A stretch of 12,660 nucleotides of DNA from the NCBI GenBank assembly GCA_012841485.1, contig DUUU01000308.1, positions 1-12,660 on the forward strand, in the 5' to 3' direction. The notes beneath the pieces are model-generated. The model saw nothing but the letters and a program-made list of their open reading frames with translations, was not told where the DNA came from and searched no databases. Shown here piece after piece: positions 7,494 through 12,660 of this stretch (its first letter is position 1; every line of letters starts with the position of its first letter). Both the position numbers and the translations under genes were made by a program. The stretch is from Armatimonadota bacterium. GTDB lineage: Bacteria; Armatimonadota; JAAZEB01.

Positions 7494-7508
7494 TCCAGGG
7501 GCTGCCCG

Positions 7509-8600
7509 CTACTTCCCCACGGCCGACGGGAGGGCCAGGCAGAAGCAGGCCCCGGTGCCCTCCGTCTCTTCTACCCATAGGCGCCCGGCCTGCAAGCGCG
7601 CCATCTCGCGGCACAGATAGAGGCTGAGGTGGGGGCCGCGCGACGTGGCGCGGTTTCTCCCGTGCATCCGGTGGTGCCGGTCAAACACGCGCTCTCGCTC
7701 CTCCGGGACGATCCCCGGGCCGAAATCGCGGACGCGCCACCACACTTCGCCTGCCGCCCCACTCGCTTCGACGGCAACCTCCGCCCCCTCTGGCGAGCAA
7801 CGCAGAGCGTTGTCGATCACCTCCAGCAAGATGCGCTGAATGAGGCCAGGGTCGCCAAGGACCGCGGTGGTGCCCGAGGCCACGGAGAGGGTGACGAGGG
7901 GAGCCGGACGCCGGGTATGGAGCACCCGCGTCAGGGCTTCGTGTATCTCATCGGGATGAACTACCTGGAGGTGGGGCCGCATTGCGCCGGCATCGAGACG
8001 CGCCAGGTCAATGACGTCTCGCGCGTACTTCCCGACGCGCTCCGCACTGCACGCGACAACCTCCAGAAACTCGCGGCGTGTCTCGGCGTCCCATTCCACG
8101 TCGTCGGCCAGCAGGCTCTCGATGGCGGTGCGCAGCGTGGTCATGGGGGTGCGCATGTCGTGCGCCAGCGAGGAGTAGAACGCGACTTCGATATCATCCG
8201 CCTCGCACGGTTGGGCGGCAGACATGAACGTCGATTCCACGGCGCCAAGCGCCGCTTCCACGCGCTCGATCAGCACGTGATGGTCGAACGGCTTGCGCAG
8301 GTACCCCTGGATGTTCTCCTCTTGCAGATCCACGGCCGAGGGCTCGTGGCTAGAGCAGATGACGACCGGGAGTTGAGCGCCAGAGCATCCGCGTGCATAG
8401 CGGGCCACCTCCCACCCACTGCCATCAGGAAGGTCGATATCCAGAATGAGGAGTTGATGCGCGGCCTGGTCCAGGATCCCGCACGCTTGCACCACACTCT
8501 CCGCCTCGTCGATGTGGTAGCCCCGGCCAGCGAGATGCCGCCGCATGATGGCACGCAAGTCAGTGTCATCCTCTACCAGCAGGATACGGAACTGGCCCAT
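7509..8600 (-). CDS. Receiver domain fused N-terminal to a histidine kinase
   Basis: A 363-aa cytosolic signalling protein in the order REC-HisKA-HATPase, with no membrane segment or sensor domain. The receiver (about 4-120) has acidic-pocket residues E10/D11/D12, the phosphoacceptor D54 (LILDIDLPDG) and K103 (LRKPF). The dimerisation domain has the phospho-histidine H147 in SSLAHDMRTPMTTLR. The ATPase domain has the N-box EVIDNALRCSP (N264) and G1 box RDFGPGI (D292, G294, G296). The usual glycine-rich G2 lid (GLGLGLxI) is replaced by RGPHLSLYLCREM (321-333), losing most glycines, so ATP-lid behaviour may differ. Proteins of this order usually take a signal by phosphotransfer into REC and relay it onward; the partner is not in the window. 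ATG 8600 has GGAG 5 nt upstream. An open extension upstream of 8600 has no domain content. Converges on the tRNA methyltransferase. Confidence 0.9.
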   Translation of the reverse strand: MGQFRILLVEDDTDLRAIMRRHLAGRGYHIDEAESVVQACGILDQAAHQLLILDIDLPDGSGWEVARYARGCSGAQLPVVICSSHEPSAVDLQEENIQGYLRKPFDHHVLIERVEAALGAVESTFMSAAQPCEADDIEVAFYSSLAHDMRTPMTTLRTAIESLLADDVEWDAETRREFLEVVACSAERVGKYARDVIDLARLDAGAMRPHLQVVHPDEIHEALTRVLHTRRPAPLVTLSVASGTTAVLGDPGLIQRILLEVIDNALRCSPEGAEVAVEASGAAGEVWWRVRDFGPGIVPEERERVFDRHHRMHGRNRATSRGPHLSLYLCREMARLQAGRLWVEETEGTGACFCLALPSAVGK

Positions 8601-8622
8601 GGGTACTCCGGCTCGAACGGAT

Positions 8623-8652
8623 GGCCGGCACGCCGGCCCGCAGCGCGCGCTG
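8623..8652. repeat. Two adjacent GC palindromes upstream of the receiver-kinase gene
   Basis: GGCCGGC (8623-8629) and GCCGGCC (8632-8638) form a perfect 7-bp inverted repeat with a 2-bp centre. Three bases on, CAGCGCGCGCTG (8641-8652) is a perfect 12-bp palindrome. They lie 23-52 bp upstream of the kinase ATG and downstream of the PHP gene stop. They could be a 3' hairpin of the PHP transcript, an operator or a structured leader. No U-tract follows, so a standard terminator is unlikely. Confidence 0.4.
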
Positions 8653-8742
8653 TCAGGCATACGCGGCCGGTGCGCTCTCCAGACTGACCAGGAAAAGCAT
8701 TCCCCGGTGAGGCGACAGACTCCTGCCTCAACGCCCGCCTCT

Positions 8743-9594
8743 TCATGAACGCGGCAGCATCCGCCATAGCTCCTCATCACGGATGCCCACGGCTTCCAAG
8801 AGAGAGGCCGCCCGCTCGAAGGTCGCGGTGTAGCGTGGCGAGTGGCAGTCCGAGCCAAGAGAGAGGCGGACGCCGCGCTCCTTCAGGCCGGCCAGGTACT
8901 CCGCGTACTGCCGTCCAAAGGCTTCGGGATACGCAGGGTTGCAGAGAGTGCCGTTGATGTTGGCCTCCACGAGGGTGCCATGCTCCACCGCCGCCGCGGC
9001 AAACTCGTCATGCATCGAGGCGGGTATCTTCCCAAAGTCATCGATCCAGGGGTCGCCCCGATAGCAGCCGTCATCGTCTTTCCAGTACCCCATCCACCAC
9101 CAAGGGTGCGCCACAATGGTAACCAGCGGGTGCGTCGCCAGGAAGAGGTTCTGCCGGTGATAGTCGCAGATGATCGCGTCTCGATCCGCCGGCAGGTACA
9201 TCGGCCAATGCGTGCCGCCGATGACGTACTCCACGCCAAGGCGATCCAGCTCCTCTGCTCCGATACCGATGGCGAGTGGACCGCCCGCCGGCCCACCCGT
9301 CCGCAGGCCATAGACCGGGTTGGCGTGCTTCCCGGTGGCGATCTCATCCAACTCCCACTGCGACACGCAGCTCACCTCCACGCCGAAGTGGAAGTTCGGC
9401 GGCGGCTCGCTCTCGTCGAACTCGCGCCGACTGGCAACCAGGTCGGGCAGGTTGTAAGGCGTATGGATATGGTCGGTGATGCCGAACGCCTCGATCCCGA
9501 GCGCCTGCGCCGCGGGGATCAACTCCGAGACGACCAGGGAGGCCGAGTCGCATGAGTTGCGCGTGTGGATGTGCCAATCGGATGAGAACTTCAT
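8743..9594 (-). CDS. PHP-family metal-dependent phosphoesterase (histidinol phosphatase-like)
   Basis: A 283-aa PHP-domain protein. The full metal-ligand set is present: H8-I-H10 near the N-terminus, D41-H42 (GITDHIHT), E73 (FGVEVS), H129 (GGTHWP), H163 (VAHPW) and D249-C-H251 (LGSDCHSP). This matches stand-alone PHP phosphoesterases of the HisK/YcdX-like group, which hydrolyse phosphomonoesters with a polynuclear metal centre. The substrate is unknown; histidinol phosphate is one option, but no his genes are nearby. An unusual aromatic and acidic insert, WWWMGYWKDDDGCY (165-178), follows H163. ATG 9594, which opens with MKFSSDWHIHT, has AAGGAG 8 nt upstream and places the first motif as usual. 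An ATG 33 bp earlier is in frame but has no comparable site. It lies between the pyrophosphatase and the receiver-kinase, 142 bp from the latter. Confidence 0.88.
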   Translation of the reverse strand: MKFSSDWHIHTRNSCDSASLVVSELIPAAQALGIEAFGITDHIHTPYNLPDLVASRREFDESEPPPNFHFGVEVSCVSQWELDEIATGKHANPVYGLRTGGPAGGPLAIGIGAEELDRLGVEYVIGGTHWPMYLPADRDAIICDYHRQNLFLATHPLVTIVAHPWWWMGYWKDDDGCYRGDPWIDDFGKIPASMHDEFAAAAVEHGTLVEANINGTLCNPAYPEAFGRQYAEYLAGLKERGVRLSLGSDCHSPRYTATFERAASLLEAVGIRDEELWRMLPRS

Positions 9595-9602
9595 CTGCGG
9601 GT

Positions 9603-9608
9603 CTCCTT
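9603..9608 (-). promoter_or_regulatory. Shine-Dalgarno that fixes the PHP gene start
   Basis: AAGGAG on the minus strand, 8 nt before ATG 9594. It selects this methionine over the in-frame ATG at 9627. Confidence 0.7.
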
Positions 9609-9679
9609 CTACTCGCCAGGTGGGCATGGCGCGGCCAGCGTTGGATCTTCGCCGGGAAACAGGAAACCCCTCTTTGCAC

Positions 9680-9691
9680 CCGGGCGCCCGG
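9680..9691. repeat. 12-bp perfect palindrome CCGGGCGCCCGG
   Basis: Self-complementary 12-mer in the 238-bp gap between the pyrophosphatase stop and the PHP start, 86 bp upstream of the PHP ATG. A near-identical CCGGGTGCCCGG lies 83 bp upstream of the pyrophosphatase ATG. Nothing else in this gap is recognisable; the short open frames across it have no domain content. Confidence 0.35.
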
Positions 9692-9832
9692 CATCCGCTC
9701 CTCCGTTCCGCCTGTGGCCGGCCGGAGAGGGCGAGACCACGGGATAGGATTCAGCGCGGCTGCGCACCAGACGAGGTTGAACCGGGTGCGCCTTCTCCCG
9801 GAATCTCAATCAAAACCGGGGCTTGTGGGCAC

Positions 9833-10420
9833 TCATGAGGTCGCCTCCGCCGGATATCCAGGCTCGGCAAAGACGCACGCCTCGCCTGTGGGCACGCGCT
9901 CCTTCCCGGCAAGGAACCGGGCGTGGCACTCCTCGATAAAGGTGAGCGCCCGGTCGCGCCCATGCCAATCCAGGACCTGCGTCGCCTTATCCTCGAGCTC
10001 TTTGTACGTGCGGAAATAGTGGGTGATTTCGCGGAGGAGATGGTCTGGCACATCCTCGAGCGCATCGATTGCATTGAAGCGTGGATCGCGAGCGGAGACG
10101 GCGAGGATCTTCTCGTCCTTCCCCTTCTCATCGCACATGAGGAGCACGCCCACCGGCCGGGCGGCAACGACACAGCCCGGGAAGGCAGGAAAGGTGGTCA
10201 CCACCAGGATATCCAACGCGTCGCCATCCTCGGCAAGTGTCTGCGCCACGTAGCCATAGTCGGCTGGCGCGAAGAGCGCCGAGTAGAGCGCGCGGTCGAG
10301 GACGAAGACGTCGCGCTCCGGGTCATACTCGTACTTGTTCGAGCTCCCCTTGGGCATCTCGACAATCGCGTTCACCTCATGCGGCGCGGCATCGCCGATG
10401 GAGACATCTTGCAGGCCCAT
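9833..10420 (-). CDS. ppa: Inorganic pyrophosphatase, family I
   Basis: A 195-aa soluble family I pyrophosphatase, which hydrolyses PPi to two phosphates with Mg2+ and drives biosynthetic reactions such as acyl-CoA and NAD synthesis. Its active-site residues line up almost number for number with E. coli PPase: E21, K29, E31, R43, Y55, D65, D67, D70, D97, D102, K104, and Y139-K140 near the end of the catalytic domain. The signature reads DGDALDI (65-71), with alanine where the family pattern usually has proline or glutamate. ATG 10420 follows an AGGGGG Shine-Dalgarno at 6 nt. The frame is open for 62 more codons upstream without family content. It has 182 bp of upstream sequence, including a strong hairpin, so it is probably transcribed from its own promoter. 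A housekeeping gene; function is near certain. Confidence 0.96.
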   Translation of the reverse strand: MGLQDVSIGDAAPHEVNAIVEMPKGSSNKYEYDPERDVFVLDRALYSALFAPADYGYVAQTLAEDGDALDILVVTTFPAFPGCVVAARPVGVLLMCDEKGKDEKILAVSARDPRFNAIDALEDVPDHLLREITHYFRTYKELEDKATQVLDWHGRDRALTFIEECHARFLAGKERVPTGEACVFAEPGYPAEATS

Positions 10421-10488
10421 CTCGTTCCCCCCTGCCGATCCTGCTATACGTATGCGCTCCGCCGGCGACACCCAAACCTCCGAATCGC

Positions 10489-10519
10489 GACCGCCAGGCA
10501 CTCCGGGTGCCCGGCGGTC
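10489..10519. promoter_or_regulatory. Strong composite hairpin upstream of the pyrophosphatase gene
   Basis: An outer stem GACCGCC (10489-10495) pairs with GGCGGTC (10513-10519). Inside it GGCAC (10497-10501) pairs with GTGCC (10507-10511) around loop TCCGG. The two stems are separated only by an A/C mismatch, giving 12 base pairs in 31 nt. It lies 69-99 bp upstream of the pyrophosphatase ATG and 84-114 bp downstream of the exported-protein stop, on the same strand. It may end the upstream transcript or structure the pyrophosphatase leader. No U-run follows on the minus strand. Confidence 0.5.
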
Positions 10520-10561
10520 TGAACTCTTAGGGAATACGCTGCGATCCAGGATGAGACGCGA

Positions 10562-10580
10562 AGGCACTCCGGGGCGGTCT
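10562..10580. repeat. Partial direct repeat of the hairpin sequence
   Basis: AGGCACTCCGGG followed directly by GCGGTCT repeats the right-hand part of the hairpin at 10496-10520, which has the same bases with a 6-bp insertion between the two blocks. The copies start 66 bp apart. This copy lacks the left arm and cannot fold the same way. Confidence 0.45.
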
Positions 10581-10602
10581 CCGCGCGCATCCCGCAGGGG
10601 GC

Positions 10603-11580
10603 TCAATCGTCGTGCTTACGGTGTCCCTTGCGCTTTCCCTTGTACCAACCTTTGTGCTTGCCGTTATCATGCCGCTGGCGCTCCGAGCGCTCGTGCTCCC
10701 GGCGCTCGCGCAGCCTTTCGCGGCGCTCGCGCTCCCTGCGCGCTTCCAGAGTCTCCTGCTCGGCCAGCGCCATATCGACTACGGCGGTGATGCCAACGCC
10801 ATCGACTCGCTTTGCCTGCAGCGGGTTGAGCGCCGACACAGGCACGACGGCCCGGATGCGGAACTTGCCGCCATCAAACAGGTCCTCGTACTGCCAGACA
10901 GCCTTCACCTTCGAGATGGTAGCCGCCGAGCCGGAAACCTGGGCGCCCCCAAGGTACGCCTTCTCGCCGATGCTCGCGTAGGGCACAAAGGAGGTCGCCT
11001 CTCCTTTGTTGAAGGTGAGCGCGTTCACGGCCTTGTTGATCTCCGGGCCCACCATCGTTACTGCCGCCAGCACCGCCGCGCCGCGGATCACATCGTCCGT
11101 CTGAATGCCGGTTCCGACCGTCACTCCACGCATGCGGCCATCCAGCGAGACGTCGATGATCGCCGTCACGCCCACCTTCGCCACGCGCTTCAGCTCCAGC
11201 GGGTTGACGCTGGCGCTAGGAAGCAGTATCTTCGCCCGGTAGTTGCGGTTGCTGATGCTCTGCTCGTACTGGAAGACGGCCTGTACCTGCTTCACCAGCG
11301 CACTCGGGCCCGCCACCTGCGCGCCACCGACATAGCCCTTATCGCCAACACTCAGGATTGGCACGACCTTCGTCGCCATCCGCGTCGGCATCTTGCCCCG
11401 CAGCGTGACGGTGTTGATGAACTGATTCAGCGGGTCTGCGGCGGTTTTCACGGCGACGCCGATCAGCGCCCCGCGCACCACCTTCGTCCCCAAATCCGCC
11501 GCGGCCAACGGGCCCACGGCCAAGGAGAGGCTCGCCAAGAGAAGCCCTCCAAGGATCAAGGACCTGTTCCACCCACGCAT
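10603..11580 (-). CDS. Exported protein with two tandem domain copies and a charged C-terminal tail
   Basis: A 325-aa protein of no family I recognise. Residues 1-28 look like a signal peptide: basic start, hydrophobic core, AAA before D29. The mature part holds two copies of one domain, about 29-147 and 162-272. Matching landmarks recur exactly 126 residues apart: YVGGAQV (83-89) and YLGGAQV (209-215), QYE (104-106) and QYE (230-232), NPL (126-128) and NPL (252-254), and GVTAIID (137-143) and GITAVVD (263-269). The N-terminal parts also align, with a 4-residue indel. Residues 274-304 are almost all E, R, L and H (a likely charged helix), and 305-325 are rich in K, G and H. It is expected in the periplasm or outside; a structural or binding role is only a guess. 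ATG 11580 has AAAGGGG 8 nt upstream. It follows the AraC gene on the same strand after 161 bp. Confidence 0.85.
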   Translation of the reverse strand: MRGWNRSLILGGLLLASLSLAVGPLAAADLGTKVVRGALIGVAVKTAADPLNQFINTVTLRGKMPTRMATKVVPILSVGDKGYVGGAQVAGPSALVKQVQAVFQYEQSISNRNYRAKILLPSASVNPLELKRVAKVGVTAIIDVSLDGRMRGVTVGTGIQTDDVIRGAAVLAAVTMVGPEINKAVNALTFNKGEATSFVPYASIGEKAYLGGAQVSGSAATISKVKAVWQYEDLFDGGKFRIRAVVPVSALNPLQAKRVDGVGITAVVDMALAEQETLEARRERERRERLRERREHERSERQRHDNGKHKGWYKGKRKGHRKHDD

Positions 11581-11724
11581 GCCAATAACCCCTTTCTTCC
11601 TGTCCTTAAGGCCCGCTTCTGTTACAGATTAGACGAGCGCGGGGTCGAACTGTTCGCCGGTAGGGAATCTGCCGGGGTCAAGAAGCCGCTGGCAAGGAGC
11701 GTGCCACTGTGGCCGGGCATGGAG

Positions 11725-11737
11725 GAGCCGACGGCTC
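11725..11737. terminator. Small inverted repeat just after the AraC gene stop
   Basis: GAGCCG (11725-11730) and CGGCTC (11732-11737) around one base; as RNA, a 5-bp stem with a 3-nt loop. It starts 4 bp past the minus-strand TGA of the AraC-type regulator. The position suits transcript termination, but there is no T-tract, so the call is weak. The rest of the 11581-11741 gap should hold the promoter for the exported protein, but I found no convincing pair of hexamers. Confidence 0.3.
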
Positions 11738-11741
11738 TCGC

Positions 11742-12632
11742 TCAGCGCGGGAGAGTGGCAGAGCGGCGAAACTCGCGCGGGGAGGTACCGGTGACGGCAC
11801 GAAAGCGGCGGGAGAAGTGGTTGCTATCGCGGAACCCCACCTGGAAAGCGATCTCGGTGATGCTCAGGTCAGCATCCTGGAGCAAGGCCATGGCGTGATT
11901 GATGCGCAGCCGGGTGAGGTAATCGATCGGGGAGCACCCGAAGGCGTTCCGAAACATGCGCGTGAGCGTGCGCCGCGATAGGCAGCCGACGCGAGCCAGA
12001 TCATCCAGGCTCACGGCATCGGCATAGTGGCGCTCCATGTGGCTGACGACGCGCCCAAGGCGAAGTAGGGGCTGCACCGCCGGCTCCTCGGCATGCGAGT
12101 AGAACCGGCTCAGGTCCGACACGATCAGCATAAAGTAGGCGGTCGCCGCGAACGCCCACCCCGGATCGCGGCGCGCCAGCTCCTTCTCCAGACCATCGAT
12201 GAGGCCGGCGACGTGGTGGAGCTTCTCCGGACTGAGGCGCAACCGGCTCTCGAAACGGTCGCGCCGGCGGTACTTCGGCTCGAGCGTGAAAAGAACGTGG
12301 AAGCCGGGCAATGCGCTGATATCGGCGCGCGGCAAACCCAACTCCTCAAGGCTGAAGAGGATGTTCACCAGGTCCAGGTCCTCGGTGTTCAAGTAGCCGT
12401 GGGCCTCATCGCCATGGAGAACGAAGGCATCGCCTGCGCCGATGGGGTACTCCCCGCCCGGCGTGACGTGAATGCCTGTTCCGCGCAACACCACCACCAG
12501 CTCCGAGAACTCGTGGCTGTGGACGCCAGTGTTTGGATGGCGGTGTATCCGCTTCAGATCCAGAGCGAGATGGCTATGGCTGAAGACTTCGGCGCGGGTG
12601 AGCCTTCGGATCGGCGGCACGAGCGCTTCCAC
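11742..12632 (-). CDS. AraC-family transcriptional regulator, RhaR/RhaS-like
   Basis: A 296-aa activator-type regulator. The N-terminal cupin domain (about 20-100) carries the histidine-rich HRHPNTGVHSHEFSELVV stretch (30-47) and GAGDAFVLHGDEAHGY (65-80), similar in wording to the sugar-binding domain of RhaR/RhaS. The C-terminal domain has two helix-turn-helix units, VSLDDLARVGCLSRRTLTRM (207-226) and ITEIAFQVGFRDSNHFSRRF (258-277), ending in the AraC signature TGTSPREFRR (281-290). It probably binds a sugar or related small molecule and controls nearby or distant catabolic genes; the target is not identifiable. The start is GTG 12632, 5 nt after a GAGGAGG Shine-Dalgarno. The frame stays open to the right edge, so a longer N-terminus cannot be fully excluded. 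Confidence 0.93.
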   Translation of the reverse strand: MEALVPPIRRLTRAEVFSHSHLALDLKRIHRHPNTGVHSHEFSELVVVLRGTGIHVTPGGEYPIGAGDAFVLHGDEAHGYLNTEDLDLVNILFSLEELGLPRADISALPGFHVLFTLEPKYRRRDRFESRLRLSPEKLHHVAGLIDGLEKELARRDPGWAFAATAYFMLIVSDLSRFYSHAEEPAVQPLLRLGRVVSHMERHYADAVSLDDLARVGCLSRRTLTRMFRNAFGCSPIDYLTRLRINHAMALLQDADLSITEIAFQVGFRDSNHFSRRFRAVTGTSPREFRRSATLPR

Positions 12633-12637
12633 AATCG

Positions 12638-12644
12638 CCTCCTC
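12638..12644 (-). promoter_or_regulatory. Shine-Dalgarno supporting the GTG start of the AraC gene
   Basis: GAGGAGG on the minus strand, 5 nt before the GTG at 12632. It is the reason for placing the start inside the window although the frame is open to its end. Confidence 0.65.
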
Positions 12645-12660
12645 GACGATCTTCGCGCCC

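Noticed and set aside
7490..7512. A GTAG...CTAC inverted repeat around the convergent TAG stops of trmJ and the receiver-kinase
   Set aside because: Only 4 bp in the outer stem with an asymmetric interior; it looks like the 443-463 arrangement but is expected by chance.
8601..8858. An N-terminal extension of the receiver-kinase overlapping the PHP gene
   Set aside because: The receiver domain starts at ATG 8600, while the extension has no domain features and overlaps the end of the PHP gene.
9609..9809. A 66-codon minus-strand frame in the gap between pyrophosphatase and PHP genes
   Set aside because: No Shine-Dalgarno was evident and there is no family likeness; the arginine- and proline-rich translation is typical of non-coding GC-rich DNA.
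11581..11741. Possible sigma-70 promoter hexamers before the exported-protein gene (TTCGAC, 17 bp, TGTAAC on the minus strand)
   Set aside because: The match to consensus is poor, especially at -35, and could be chance.

Overview
The window is a 12.66 kb stretch of GC-rich bacterial chromosome holding ten protein-coding genes, nine complete and one cut by the left edge. I see no rRNA or tRNA genes, CRISPR arrays, insertion sequences or phage genes. The phylum cannot be fixed from this sequence. High GC, a carbohydrate-oriented set of intracellular enzymes (a clan GH-O-like glycosidase, a xylose-isomerase-like TIM barrel, an AraC regulator) and uncommon architectures (CinA-like plus adenylyltransferase, receiver plus kinase) would suit a free-living heterotroph such as an Armatimonadota- or Planctomycetota-type bacterium, but this is only a guess.

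Left part (1-3591): the C-terminal end of a class III aminotransferase converges on a long-chain acyl-CoA synthetase. Their two TAG stops lie in opposite arms of a perfect 8-bp hairpin. The synthetase is divergent from a fusion protein with a CinA-like N-terminal domain and a nicotinate/nicotinamide mononucleotide adenylyltransferase-like C-terminal domain, which points to NAD metabolism.

Middle (3589-7511): a probable two-gene minus-strand operon encodes a 715-aa intracellular glycosidase resembling the GH52/GH116 clan, then a 256-aa sugar phosphate isomerase/epimerase-like protein 35 bp downstream. A perfect 7-bp hairpin sits in the leader just before the glycosidase ribosome binding site. 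The operon is divergent from a TrmJ-type tRNA 2'-O-methyltransferase, which converges on the next block.

Right part (7509-12632): five minus-strand genes, in transcription order: a RhaR/RhaS-like AraC regulator, an exported protein made of two tandem copies of one domain plus a highly charged tail, a family I inorganic pyrophosphatase, a PHP-family metallophosphoesterase and a receiver-plus-histidine-kinase protein with no sensor region. Gaps of 142-238 bp separate them, so they are probably not one tight operon. Several gaps hold strong GC-rich inverted repeats.

No gap exceeds 240 bp. I found no clear multi-gene novel system. The most interesting items are the NAD-related fusion (with an altered CinA active-site motif), the glycosidase/isomerase operon, the internally duplicated exported protein and the kinase with a degenerate ATP-lid motif.
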